DNA from: Cupriavidus gilardii
GTDB lineage: Bacteria; Pseudomonadota; Gammaproteobacteria; Burkholderiales; Burkholderiaceae
NCBI RefSeq assembly: GCF_008801915.1
Contig: NZ_VZOV01000001.1
Location: 496,001 to 560,000, forward strand
DNA: 64,000 nt
Reading direction: 5' to 3'
Below the pieces are notes generated by a model. It saw only the letters and a program-made list of their open reading frames with translations. It was not told the origin of the DNA and did not search any database. Made by a program: the position numbers and the translations under genes. Numbering within the stretch: the first letter of the stretch is position 1; each line of letters opens with the position of its first letter. This document shows positions 7,828 to 15,993 of this stretch, in pieces.

Positions 7828-9224
7828 GCGCCTTGCCTGCCGACACGCAGTCTGGGACGCAGCCTGCTCCGAGGGAGGCCCGCCCCTGGGGCCTGGCCTG
7901 CGTGCTGCTGGCGTTGGCCGGCGCGCTGTTCTTCTCGAGCTACGGCTTCGCCAACTGGCTGGCCAGCCAGCGTGCGGACGTGCCGTCGTTCCACTTCGGC
8001 TGGGAACGCGGCATCCCCTTCGTGCCGTGGACCATCGTGCCGTACTGGTCGATCGACCTGCTGTACGGCATCTCGTTTTTCCTGTGGCGCACTCGCGCCG
8101 GGCTGCTGACGCACGTCAAGCGCCTGGTCGCGGCGCAATTGATCTCGGTTGCCTGCTTTATCGCGTTCCCGCTGCGCTTTGCCTTCGCGCGTCCCGAGGC
8201 GGATGGCTTGCCGGGCGAGCTGTTCCGGCTGCTGGGCGGCTTCGATCTGCCGTTCAATCAGGCGCCGTCGCTGCATATCAGCCTGTTGATCATTCTGTGG
8301 GTCGCGTTCGCCGCGCACCTGCCCAGGCGCTGGCACTGGCTGCTGCATGGCTGGTTCGCGCTGATCGGCGTCTCGGTGCTGACGACCTGGCAGCACCATC
8401 TGATCGACGTGCCTACCGGCGCGCTGGTTGGCTGGCTGTGCGTCTATCTGTTTCCGCTGCGCCTGCCGGCTGTTGCGGCAAACGCCCCGGATGGAAGCAC
8501 GCGCCGGCTCGCGCGCCGCTACGGGCTCGGGGCGGTGGCGACGTTGCTGTGCGCGCTGCTGGCACTGAGTGCCTCGGTCACGCTGGCGCTGTTGCTGCTG
8601 TGGGGCGCGCTGGCGCTCGCCTGTGTCGCCCGCATCTATGCGCTGGCGGCGCCGGCCTGGTTCCAGAAGGACAGCGACGGCACCATGGCGATCGCCGCGC
8701 GCTGGGTGCTGGCGCCCTATGTGCTGAGCGCCTTTCTCAATTCGCGCTGGTGGACGCGGCGCGACCCGCAGGCAAGCGTCATCGCGGACGGCATTCGGGT
8801 AGGGCGTTTCCCCACGCGGGCGGACCTGCGCGCGTGCGGTGCCGATGCCGTGCTCGACCTCAGCGCGGAACTGCCGCGCGCGGTCGGCGGCGATCCGCTC
8901 GGCTATCGCTGCGTGCCGATGCTGGACCTGACCGTTCCCACCTCCGCGCAGCTCGATCTGGCGGTAGCCCAGCTCGACGCGTGGCACGCGGCGGGCAGGC
9001 ACGTATTGGTCAGTTGCGCGCTTGGTTATTCGCGCAGCGCGATGGTGGTCACCGCGTGGCTCGCGCGTCGTCAAGGTTCGCCCGATGCCGTGGCGGCCGT
9101 CGACGCGGCGCTTGCCCATCTGCGTACCCACCGTCATGCGGTCGTGCTCGGCGACGCCCATGCCGACGCGCTGCGGCGGTGGCTCGTGCAGGCCCGGGCA
9201 ACGGAGATGGACCATGCCGCCTGA
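7824..9224 (+). CDS. PAP2-like / dual-specificity phosphatase fusion membrane protein (YnbD-like)
   Basis: 466-residue inner-membrane protein. Residues 1-310 carry multiple membrane helices and a PAP2-type (lipid phosphatase) domain with the PSxH motif (QAPSLHISLL) and a later H-x-x-x-D segment (TWQHHLIDVPTGALVG). Residues 330-466 form a cytoplasmic dual-specificity/tyrosine phosphatase domain with the P-loop CALGYSRS, fitting C-x5-R-S. The start overlaps the previous stop by 4 bp (ATGA), indicating translational coupling. E. coli YnbD has the same two-phosphatase fusion. Mitochondrial PTPMT1 shows that DSP-type enzymes can dephosphorylate phosphatidylglycerophosphate, so a role in finishing a phospholipid head group is plausible (inference). 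Confidence 0.87.
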   Translation: MSALPADTQSGTQPAPREARPWGLACVLLALAGALFFSSYGFANWLASQRADVPSFHFGWERGIPFVPWTIVPYWSIDLLYGISFFLWRTRAGLLTHVKRLVAAQLISVACFIAFPLRFAFARPEADGLPGELFRLLGGFDLPFNQAPSLHISLLIILWVAFAAHLPRRWHWLLHGWFALIGVSVLTTWQHHLIDVPTGALVGWLCVYLFPLRLPAVAANAPDGSTRRLARRYGLGAVATLLCALLALSASVTLALLLLWGALALACVARIYALAAPAWFQKDSDGTMAIAARWVLAPYVLSAFLNSRWWTRRDPQASVIADGIRVGRFPTRADLRACGADAVLDLSAELPRAVGGDPLGYRCVPMLDLTVPTSAQLDLAVAQLDAWHAAGRHVLVSCALGYSRSAMVVTAWLARRQGSPDAVAAVDAALAHLRTHRHAVVLGDAHADALRRWLVQARATEMDHAA

Positions 9225-9678
9225 TTCGATGCAGAAGGGCGCCGGCGTAAACGTCGAAGCCAACATCGACGCCTGGACCGCGCATGCCGTTGCCGGTGCG
9301 CTGTCCGGCGCCATCTGGATGGCGGGTGCCGGGCTGGCGTTCGGCCTTGCGACCGTCTGGCTGCTCGTTGCCGACGATTTGCCCGGCTGGCTCGCGGGCA
9401 TGCCGGTGCTGCTCGCGCTGGCCCAGCTCTGGCTGCTGCTGCGGGTGGCGATCGACCGCCGGCTCTTCGAGGCGCTGGCGACTTACGCGAGCCGCCACGG
9501 CGCGGCCGATCTGGCGGGCCTGGATGCGGCGCTGCTGCAGCTCGGCTGGATCGCGCCAGGCCGCCAGGGCCGGACGATGACCGACCGCGCGCGCGGTGCG
9601 CTGCGGCTGGTGCGGCTGTGCGGCGCGCTGGCCGTGATTCAGCTTGTCTTGACCTTTCTTGCATCGATCCTGGGATAA
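9214..9678 (+). CDS. Small integral membrane protein of the lipid operon, unknown function
   Basis: 154-residue protein overlapping the end of the phosphatase gene by 11 bp. Three long hydrophobic segments are visible: about residues 27-50, 55-74 and 130-153. Between them lies a soluble stretch rich in Ala, Arg and Leu (FEALATYASRHGAADLAGLDAALLQLGW), possibly amphipathic helices. I do not recognise the family. Its position inside a tightly packed operon suggests an accessory subunit of the phosphatidyltransferase/phosphatase machinery. Confidence 0.75.
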   Translation: MPPDSMQKGAGVNVEANIDAWTAHAVAGALSGAIWMAGAGLAFGLATVWLLVADDLPGWLAGMPVLLALAQLWLLLRVAIDRRLFEALATYASRHGAADLAGLDAALLQLGWIAPGRQGRTMTDRARGALRLVRLCGALAVIQLVLTFLASILG

Positions 9679-9682
9679 CGCC

Positions 9683-10309
9683 ATGTGGATAGCCCGCGTG
9701 ACCGCGCGCGCCATCATCGTCTTCGCCCGCCTGCTGACCGGCATGCGGGCCAACTGGCAAGGCTGCGTGCCGGCGGCAGTGCAGCGCGTCTACTTCGCCA
9801 ATCACAGCAGCCACGGCGACTTCGTGCTGATCTGGGGCTGCCTGCCGCCAGAGCTGCGCCCGCGCACGCGGCCGGTAGCAGGCGCCGACTACTGGGATCG
9901 CTCGCCGTTGCGGCGCTTCATCGGGCGCGATGTCTTTCGTGCGCTGCTGATCGATCGCACCCGCAGCGACCCCGGCAGCGATCCGGTCGCGCTGATGCGT
10001 GGCGCGCTGGAAGGCGGCGATTCGCTGATCCTGTTTCCCGAGGGCACGCGCAACACCACCGAGGCGCGGCTGCTGCCGTTCAAGAGCGGCATCTTCCATC
10101 TGGCGCGCGCCTGCCCGTCGGTCGAGTTCGTTCCCGTGTGGATCGACAACCTGAACCGCGTGATGCCCAAGGGCGAATTCGTGCCGGTGCCGCTGCTGTG
10201 CACGGTGACGTTCGGTCAGCCGGTGCTGCTGGCTCCGGACGACGACAAGGACCGCTTCCTCGCCCGATGCCGCGACGGCCTGCTCGCGCTCGCCCCCGTA
10301 CTGGATTGA
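9683..10309 (+). CDS. 1-acylglycerol-3-phosphate O-acyltransferase (PlsC family)
   Basis: 208-residue acyltransferase of the PlsC/AGPAT family, which acylates lysophosphatidic acid to phosphatidic acid at the inner leaflet. The catalytic HX4D box is NHSSHGD (residues about 36-42) and the glycerol-phosphate binding box is FPEGTRNTTE (about 113-122). Further family blocks are LIDRTRSDPG and PFKSGIFHLA. It starts 4 nt after the preceding stop and is followed 6 nt later by the CDP-diacylglycerol synthase gene, so the operon encodes two successive steps of CDP-DAG formation. E. coli ynbABCD lacks this gene; its presence makes the cluster more self-sufficient. Confidence 0.9.
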   Translation: MWIARVTARAIIVFARLLTGMRANWQGCVPAAVQRVYFANHSSHGDFVLIWGCLPPELRPRTRPVAGADYWDRSPLRRFIGRDVFRALLIDRTRSDPGSDPVALMRGALEGGDSLILFPEGTRNTTEARLLPFKSGIFHLARACPSVEFVPVWIDNLNRVMPKGEFVPVPLLCTVTFGQPVLLAPDDDKDRFLARCRDGLLALAPVLD

Positions 10310-10315
10310 CCCGCC

Positions 10316-11269
10316 ATGCCGACCCTGCATTGGAACCACGAGACCTGGCTGCTGTTCGGCGGCCTGTTTGCCGTGCTGCTGCTCGCCTCGACGGTGACGC
10401 TGCTGCTGCGCTGGCGCATTGCCGGTGGCGGCGCGCACCCGGTGATCGACAACCTGGCGCAGCGGGTCTGGGCCTGGTGGTGGATGATCGGCGTGATGGG
10501 CGTGGCCTTTGCGCTGGGCCGCACCGCGGTGATCGTGCTGTTCTACCTGTTGTCGTTCTTCGCACTGCGTGAGTTCGTGACCATTACGACGACGCGGCGC
10601 GGCGACCATCGTGCGATCGTCGCCGCCTTCTTCCTGTTCCTGCCGCTGCAATACGTGCTGGTCTATGTCGACTGGTACGGCATGTTCTCGATCCTGATCC
10701 CGGTCTATGCCTTCCTGCTGCTGCCGATTCTCGCCGCGCTGTCGGCCGAGACGACGCGTTTTCTCGAACGCTGCGCAGGCGTGCAATGGGCCGTGATGAT
10801 CTGCGTGTTCTGCATCTCGCATGTGCCGGCGCTGCTGACGCTGCCGATCCCGGGCTTCGAGGGCCGCAACCTGCTGCTGATCGCCTTCCTGGTGATCGTG
10901 GTGCAGGGCAGCGACGTGTTGCAGTATGTCTGGGGAAAGCTGTGCGGCAAGCGCAAGATCGCGCCGCTGCTGTCGCCGTCCAAGACGGTCGAGGGTTTCG
11001 TCGGCGGCGTCGCCAGCGCGACCGCGCTCGGTGCCGCGCTGTGGTGGATCACGCCGTTCGCGCCGTGGCAGGCGGGCGCGATCGCGCTGGTCATCGCGCT
11101 GATGGGCTTTCTCGGCGGGCTCGTGATGTCGGCGATCAAGCGCGACCGCGGCATCAAGGACTGGGGCCAGATGATCCAGGGCCACGGCGGCATGCTCGAT
11201 CGGCTCGACTCGGTGGTGTTCGCCGCGCCGGTGTTCTTCCATATCACCCGGTATTGGTGGGTGCCGTGA
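10316..11269 (+). CDS. CDP-diacylglycerol synthase / phosphatidate cytidylyltransferase (YnbB-like)
   Basis: 317-residue polytopic membrane enzyme that makes CDP-diacylglycerol from CTP and phosphatidic acid. The family signature near the C-terminus is present (SAIKRDRGIKDWGQMIQGHG followed by GMLDRLDS), and the QYVWGKLCGKRKIAPLLSPSKT segment precedes it. About eight hydrophobic helices are visible. It is the last gene of the six-gene operon; E. coli YnbB is the corresponding second CDP-DAG synthase beside CdsA. The product would feed the CdP-alcohol transferase encoded at the operon's start. Confidence 0.92.
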   Translation: MPTLHWNHETWLLFGGLFAVLLLASTVTLLLRWRIAGGGAHPVIDNLAQRVWAWWWMIGVMGVAFALGRTAVIVLFYLLSFFALREFVTITTTRRGDHRAIVAAFFLFLPLQYVLVYVDWYGMFSILIPVYAFLLLPILAALSAETTRFLERCAGVQWAVMICVFCISHVPALLTLPIPGFEGRNLLLIAFLVIVVQGSDVLQYVWGKLCGKRKIAPLLSPSKTVEGFVGGVASATALGAALWWITPFAPWQAGAIALVIALMGFLGGLVMSAIKRDRGIKDWGQMIQGHGGMLDRLDSVVFAAPVFFHITRYWWVP

Positions 11270-11312
11270 TGGCCGTTGCCGCGCGGCGTTGGCCATTCCC
11301 CGCTCGCCATCA
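11267..11312. terminator. Nested inverted repeats between convergent genes
   Basis: TGATGGC (11267-11273) pairs with GCCATCA (11306-11312) and encloses a second structure, TGGCC...GGCCA around a GCCGCGCGGC core. It separates the end of the lipid operon from the end of the DUF2182 gene, so it probably terminates both transcripts. Confidence 0.5.
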
Positions 11313-11315
11313 GCG

Positions 11316-12158
11316 CTAGAGCAGCCCGGCACCGTGCAGCGCCAGCCATGCGCCCGCGCCGATGCCGAGCGTGCCGCTGGCCCTGGCTACCCGCTGGCCG
11401 GCCGGCACCAGCCGTTCGGCGCTGATTGCCACGGTAGCGACCGCCATGGCGCCAAGGTCCATCACGCCGACCGCCGCGAGGCTTGCGGTCACGCCCGCGC
11501 AGCACTGGATGCAATGCAGGCCGAGGCGAACGCCATGCCGCCACGCGGCAGCCGTGTTTTGCAGTGACGCTGCGGGGGACGAGTGCCGGCAGCCCGTCAG
11601 CAAGCGAGTCTTCCACGCGGTCAATTGCAGGCCGCCGGCGGCGAGCACCACGAGGCCGGCAAGGGTAGGCATGGCCCGCGCCAGCGTCGGCCACTGCATC
11701 GCAAGCGCAACCAGCGCGGCGCCGAGCATGAAGACCGCCAATCCCAGCGCGGCCCACAACAGGAAGTAGGCCGCCGCTGCCACCAGCGTCAGCCACGTCG
11801 CGCGCCCCGTTTCCTCCGCGGCCACGCGGCAGCGCCACAGCGCCGGCGCGATCGACGGCAGCATCATCGCTACCATCATCACGACCCACATGCCGATGAA
11901 GGCCGCGGCGGCGCCGGCCCAGGTTTGCCCGCACATCGGCGCCCAGGCCATCGACAGCGTCCAGCCACCGGGCATCGGCGTGGCCGCCATCGAAGACATC
12001 GCGCCATGCAGCGCGTCATGCAGTGACACCGTGGCCGCTGCGCCGAGGCCGAACAGCACGGCGCAGGCGCCGAAGAAGGTTCGCCGGCTCCCGTCCCTGC
12101 CCGCAAGCTCGCCGCCGGCGCAGCAGTGCGCCGGTTCAGCGCTCGCCGTACTCGTCAT
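11316..12158 (-). CDS. DUF2182 membrane protein
   Basis: 280-residue integral membrane protein of the DUF2182 family (function unknown, sometimes called predicted metal-binding). Family marks are the methionine-rich helix GMWVVMMVAMMLPS, TAWKTRLLTGCRH, and GLHCIQCCAGV near the C-terminus. The ATG at 12158 is chosen because sequence upstream belongs to the DUF899 gene; the start overlaps the DUF899 stop by 23 bp, so the two are probably translationally coupled. The N-terminus carries paired Cys (AHCCAGG). The second DUF2182 gene of the window (44116-44979) is instead coupled to a DUF1326 gene. Confidence 0.83.
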   Translation of the reverse strand: MTSTASAEPAHCCAGGELAGRDGSRRTFFGACAVLFGLGAAATVSLHDALHGAMSSMAATPMPGGWTLSMAWAPMCGQTWAGAAAAFIGMWVVMMVAMMLPSIAPALWRCRVAAEETGRATWLTLVAAAAYFLLWAALGLAVFMLGAALVALAMQWPTLARAMPTLAGLVVLAAGGLQLTAWKTRLLTGCRHSSPAASLQNTAAAWRHGVRLGLHCIQCCAGVTASLAAVGVMDLGAMAVATVAISAERLVPAGQRVARASGTLGIGAGAWLALHGAGLL

Positions 12159-12915
12159 GGCGGCGCCACCAAACGCCCGTTTCGTTGCGGCCCTTCGGCG
12201 CGCGGTCCAGCCACTGGTACATGCCCCAGAGTCCGTCCAGTCCACGCGAATACGCCGAGTAGGTGTGATAGACCACGCCGTCCTCCATCACGAAGGCGCT
12301 CAAGCCGGGCCGGTCGCGGTGAAAGGTAGCGGTATCGGTGCCGCACATCGCGGCGATCCGGTCTTCCGCGGCCTGGCCGCCGCCTTCCATGTTGCGGCGC
12401 CATCCGCGTACGGCGGGCTCGCGGCGGTAGTTGTATTCGATGTCGCCATCGCGCTGCTGCGCGGTGGTGAACGACACGTTGAAGTCGGCATTGAAGTCGC
12501 TGTCGTGCGACGACGCCCACGGGAAGGTCCATCCCATGCGCTGCTTGTAGGCCTGCAGCTTGGCCAGCGGCGCGCGCGATACGGCGGTCAGCGCGACGTC
12601 GTGATTGGCAAGGTGGACGGCAAAGCCGTTGAAGCCGTCCGCGATCGCCGAGCACGACGGGCAGCCGGCCTTGTAGTCGGGGCCGAACATGAAGTGGTAG
12701 ACCAGCAGCTGGGAGCGGCCGCGAAACAGGTCGGCCAGCGTCGCGGGGCCCTCGTCGGTGTCGAAGCGGTAGGTCTTGTCGATGCGCAGCCATGGCAGCG
12801 CCTGACGCTGGCGGGCGATTTCGTCGCTGCGCCGCGTCAGCGCCTTCTCGGCCTCGAGCAACTCCAGGCGGGCGGCCAGCCAATGTTCGCGGTTGGCGGT
12901 GGGGTGGGTTGTCAT
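12136..12915 (-). CDS. DUF899 family (thioredoxin-like fold) protein
   Basis: 259-residue cytoplasmic protein of the DUF899/AhpC-TSA-like family. Visible blocks are EKALTRRSDEIARQRQALPW, the expected beta-strand LLVYHFMFGPDYKAGCPSCS with a C-x2-C pair in the redox-loop position, and a C-terminal DGLWGMYQWLDRAPKGRNE typical of the family. The ATG at 12915 has GGAGGAAG about 7 nt upstream. It overlaps the downstream DUF2182 gene and is divergent from the winged-helix regulator gene at 13055. The CPSC pair suggests a redox role, but the family has no established reaction. Confidence 0.85.
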   Translation of the reverse strand: MTTHPTANREHWLAARLELLEAEKALTRRSDEIARQRQALPWLRIDKTYRFDTDEGPATLADLFRGRSQLLVYHFMFGPDYKAGCPSCSAIADGFNGFAVHLANHDVALTAVSRAPLAKLQAYKQRMGWTFPWASSHDSDFNADFNVSFTTAQQRDGDIEYNYRREPAVRGWRRNMEGGGQAAEDRIAAMCGTDTATFHRDRPGLSAFVMEDGVVYHTYSAYSRGLDGLWGMYQWLDRAPKGRNETGVWWRRHDEYGER

Positions 12916-12944
12916 CGTGCTTCCTCCATGTGGACGTGGCGTGG

Positions 12945-12981
12945 GCTGCCGTGCTGTCGTGTTGTCGTGCTGCACGGCAGC
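12945..12981. promoter_or_regulatory. 10-bp inverted repeat in the DUF899/regulator divergent region
   Basis: GCTGCCGTGC (12945-12954) and GCACGGCAGC (12972-12981) are perfect complements around a 17-nt centre that itself holds two TGTCGTG direct repeats. It lies 30-66 bp upstream of the DUF899 start, so it is either an operator for the divergent regulator or a leader hairpin. Confidence 0.4.
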
Positions 12982-13054
12982 GGCGCGCCGGGTCGGTTGA
13001 TCGTCGTGCTAGATTAGGCGCCGGCTTCGACAGGGAGGGAGTGACAAGTGTGGC

Positions 13055-14284
13055 GTGATTCGAATGGACCCGACGATCTCGGCGGCGGCCCGCGCGCTTG
13101 CGGCCGGTAACCCGCTCGGGGCACTCAATTGCGTTGCCCTGCGCGATGACGCGCCGGCGCTGGCGTTGCGCGGCATCGCGATGGCGCAACTTGGCGATCT
13201 CGTGCGGGCCAAGGCGCTGGTGCGCAGCGCCGCGCGAGCCTTCGGCCACCGCGCTCCCGTTGCCCGGGCCAGATGCGTGGTGGCCGAGGCGGAGATCGCC
13301 CTGGCTGCGCGCGACCTTGGCTGGCCGGCCAGGGCGCTCGATGCGGCCCGCCTGACGCTTGAGGCGCACGGCGACCACGCCAATGCCGCGCATGCACGCT
13401 ATCTGGCCAGCCGCCGGCTGTTGCTGATCGGGCGGCTGGACGAGGCCGAGCAGATGCTGACCGGGGTCGATCCGGCGCAGCTGCCACCGGCGCTGCGGAC
13501 GGTGCACGAACTGGTGATCGCCGGCATCGCCATGCGGCGCGTGCATGCGCGCAGCGCCGCCGCGGCGCTGGATCGCGCGCGCCACGCGGCCCGCCTGGCT
13601 GCCATCCCGGCCCTGGCCGCGGAGGTCGATCGGACCGCCGCGATGCTCGCCGGCCCCGCGGCCCGCCTGATCGATCGCGGCGAAACGCGACAACTACGGC
13701 TGGACGAAGTCGAGGCACTGCTTGCATCGAACACGCTGGTGGTCGACGGGTGCCGCCACGCCGTGCGCCACGCCGGCACGGTGGTCCCGCTGGCGACGCG
13801 GCCGGTCCTGTTCGCGCTCGCGCACGCCCTGGGCGAGGCCTGGCCGGACGATGTACCGCGCGACAGCCTGATCGCGCATGCCTTTCGCATCAAGCATGCC
13901 GATGATTCGCATCGGTCCCGTCTGCGTGTCGAAATGGGCCGGCTGCGTGCCGCCATTCGGTCATTGGCCGACATCCGCGCGACGGCGCGCGGCTATGCGC
14001 TGGTGCCGCACGGCACACGGCCCGTCGTGGTGCTGGCACGGCCGGTCGACGAGCGGCATGCCGCGGTGCTGGCCTTGCTGGCCGATGGCGAATCGTGGTC
14101 CAGCTCCGGGCTGGCCCTGGCGCTCGGCGCCAGCCAGCGGACCGTGCAACGCGCGCTGGATGCGCTGGCGGAGGCCGGCAAGGTGCAGGCCATTGGCCAC
14201 GGACGTGCGCGCCGGTGGATGACGGCGCCGGTGCCGGAAATCACGACGACCTTGTTACTCCCGGCGATCCCGAGTCTGGACTAG
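13055..14284 (+). CDS. TPR-like / winged-helix transcriptional regulator
   Basis: 409-residue protein that I read as a regulator. Residues about 5-215 are Ala/Arg/Leu-rich helical hairpins of TPR type (ALALRGIAMAQLGDLVRAKALVRSAAR, RYLASRRLLLIGRLDEAEQML). Residues about 225-330 look like a DNA-binding domain of the bacterial response-regulator type, and the C-terminal 60 residues contain a clear winged helix-turn-helix (SSSGLALALGASQRTVQRAL). GTG at 13055 is preferred over ATG at 13064 because AGGGAGGGA sits about 15 nt upstream. It is divergent from the DUF899/DUF2182 genes and followed after 88 bp by a beta-propeller gene; it probably controls the former. No ligand domain of known type was recognised. 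Confidence 0.7.
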   Translation: MIRMDPTISAAARALAAGNPLGALNCVALRDDAPALALRGIAMAQLGDLVRAKALVRSAARAFGHRAPVARARCVVAEAEIALAARDLGWPARALDAARLTLEAHGDHANAAHARYLASRRLLLIGRLDEAEQMLTGVDPAQLPPALRTVHELVIAGIAMRRVHARSAAAALDRARHAARLAAIPALAAEVDRTAAMLAGPAARLIDRGETRQLRLDEVEALLASNTLVVDGCRHAVRHAGTVVPLATRPVLFALAHALGEAWPDDVPRDSLIAHAFRIKHADDSHRSRLRVEMGRLRAAIRSLADIRATARGYALVPHGTRPVVVLARPVDERHAAVLALLADGESWSSSGLALALGASQRTVQRALDALAEAGKVQAIGHGRARRWMTAPVPEITTTLLLPAIPSLD

Positions 14285-14372
14285 GATGCGGGCATGAAGG
14301 CGCCATCGCGCAACTTGCTTGCCCGCCGGTGACGCGCCAAGTCCTTTGACCACCATCCACCAGGAAGCGAGC

Positions 14373-15038
14373 ATGAAATCCATTCCCGCAGAAGTCCTCC
14401 AGGAGTACGGGCCATTCCCTGGCATCGAGGCCGTTCATGGCGTGTCGTATGACGGCAAGCATGTCTGGGTAGCGTCCGGAGACGGCCTCCACGCCATGGA
14501 CCCGGCCAGCGGCCAGATGCTTCGCTCCATCGACGTCACTGCCAATGCCGGCACCGCCTTCGACGGCCGCTACCTGTACCAGATCGCCGGGGACCGTATC
14601 CAGAAGATCGACCCGCAGACCGGCCAGGTTGTCTCGACCATCCCTGCACCCACCGACGGCGGCAACTCCGGACTGGCCTGGGCGGAAGGTACGCTATGGG
14701 TCGGCGTGTGGCGCGATCGCAAGATCCATCAGGTCGACCCGGAAACCGGCGCGGTGCTGCGCACGCTGACCTCCGACCGCTTCGTCACCGGTGTCACGTG
14801 GGTCGATGGCGAACTGTGGCACGGCACCTGGGAGGGCGAGGCCAGCGACCTGCGCCATGTCGATCCCGCGACCGGGGAAGTGATCGAGCGCATCGAGATG
14901 CCGGCAGGCATGGGCGTGTCGGGATTGGAGTCCGATGGCGCGGATCGGTTTTTCTGCGGTGGCGGCCCCAGCGGGAAGGTCCGGGCGGTACGGCGCAAGG
15001 GGCGTGGATCGACCGAAGCGTCAACGTCGCGCGCGTAG
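14373..15038 (+). CDS. Beta-propeller protein (glutamine cyclotransferase/Vgb-like), cytoplasmic
   Basis: 221-residue protein built of repeated blades with the pattern VDPxTGxVLRTL: AMDPASGQMLRSI, KIDPQTGQVVSTI, QVDPETGAVLRTL, HVDPATGEVIERI. This is the 40-residue repeat of YncE/PQQ-like and glutaminyl-cyclotransferase-like propellers. There is no signal peptide. AGGAAG lies about 7 nt before the ATG. Four to five blades are visible, fewer than a closed seven-blade propeller, so it may dimerise or be a small family member. Its 3' end overlaps the convergent LysR gene by 18 bp. Confidence 0.75.
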   Translation: MKSIPAEVLQEYGPFPGIEAVHGVSYDGKHVWVASGDGLHAMDPASGQMLRSIDVTANAGTAFDGRYLYQIAGDRIQKIDPQTGQVVSTIPAPTDGGNSGLAWAEGTLWVGVWRDRKIHQVDPETGAVLRTLTSDRFVTGVTWVDGELWHGTWEGEASDLRHVDPATGEVIERIEMPAGMGVSGLESDGADRFFCGGGPSGKVRAVRRKGRGSTEASTSRA

Positions 15039-15890
15039 GCGGCGTCCGGGCAGCTTCTCATCGAGATAGTTCACCAGCGCCTGCTGCGCGGGCGTCAGCA
15101 GCCGCGCGCTGCCGATCAGCGCCAGCTCGGTCGGCGGCGGGGCAGGCAATCCGGCCCTGGCGCCGAGCACGACATGATCGTCCTGCACGGCGGTGGCCGG
15201 GAGCAGGCTTAGGCCGAGATTCGCGGCGACCGCCGCCTGGATGCTGACCAGGCTCTGGCTCGTGAAGGCGATGCGCCAGCCGCGGCCCGAGGATTCGAGC
15301 GCGTGGATCGCACGGTCCCGATACAGGCAACCATGGCCGAACACCACCAGCGGTAGCGGGTCGGTGTCCATCGCAAAGCCCCGGCCCACGACCCATTTCA
15401 GTGTTTCCGGACGCCGGAGCAGTACGGGTGCACCGTCGGCGTCGCGCTTGAGCAGCGCCAGATCAAGGTCGTGCCGGGCGATCCGGTTGGAAAGCTCCAC
15501 GCTCAAACCGTTGACGGTATCCAGCCGGATCGCCGGATGGCGCGCGGCGAAGCCGGATAGCAGCGGAATCAGCCGCTTGACATCGAAATCGTCGGGCACG
15601 CCGAGCCGGATGACGCCGGCGTTGCCCCGCGTCTGCATCATCGTCTCGGCCTCCCGGGCAAGATCGACCAGACGGCGCGCGTAGCCGAGCAGCCGCTCGC
15701 CGGCCTCCGTCAGAGCAACCGACTTGCCGGCGCGCTGGCGCAGCAGCAGCGGCTGCGCCACCTGGTCCTCCAGCTTGCGAATCTGTTGGCTGACGGTCGA
15801 CTGTGTGCGGTGGACTCGCTCGCCGGCGCGCGTGAAGCCGCCCGCGTCGACGACGCTAACAAACGTCTTGAGCAGTTCGAGATCGAGCAT
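15021..15890 (-). CDS. LysR-family transcriptional regulator
   Basis: 289 residues. N-terminal winged HTH (ELLKTFVSVVDAGGFTRAGE, then STVSQQIRKLEDQVAQPLL) and a periplasmic-binding-like effector domain (IRLGVPDDFDVKRLIPLLSGFAARHP). It is divergent from the HAD hydrolase/class II aldolase genes across a 103-bp AT-rich gap, the usual layout for LysR proteins and their targets. The last 18 bp overlap the convergent propeller gene. Confidence 0.93.
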   Translation of the reverse strand: MLDLELLKTFVSVVDAGGFTRAGERVHRTQSTVSQQIRKLEDQVAQPLLLRQRAGKSVALTEAGERLLGYARRLVDLAREAETMMQTRGNAGVIRLGVPDDFDVKRLIPLLSGFAARHPAIRLDTVNGLSVELSNRIARHDLDLALLKRDADGAPVLLRRPETLKWVVGRGFAMDTDPLPLVVFGHGCLYRDRAIHALESSGRGWRIAFTSQSLVSIQAAVAANLGLSLLPATAVQDDHVVLGARAGLPAPPPTELALIGSARLLTPAQQALVNYLDEKLPGRRLRARR

Positions 15891-15917
15891 GATTAGGAAT
15901 GCCGATGAAATTGCGCT

Positions 15918-15940
15918 AAAAATCGAATTTTCGAATTTTT
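15918..15940. promoter_or_regulatory. AT-rich inverted repeat, candidate LysR operator
   Basis: AAAAATCGAA-TT-TTCGAATTTTT is an inverted repeat (core TCGAA-TT-TTCGA at 15923-15934) in the gap between the divergent LysR and HAD genes. It stands out in very GC-rich surroundings and is placed where an LTTR site is expected. Confidence 0.5.
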
Positions 15941-15993
15941 CTGCATCAGCTTAGCATGCAGCCATTCGCAACGTAAAAGCTGGAGCCCCGATC

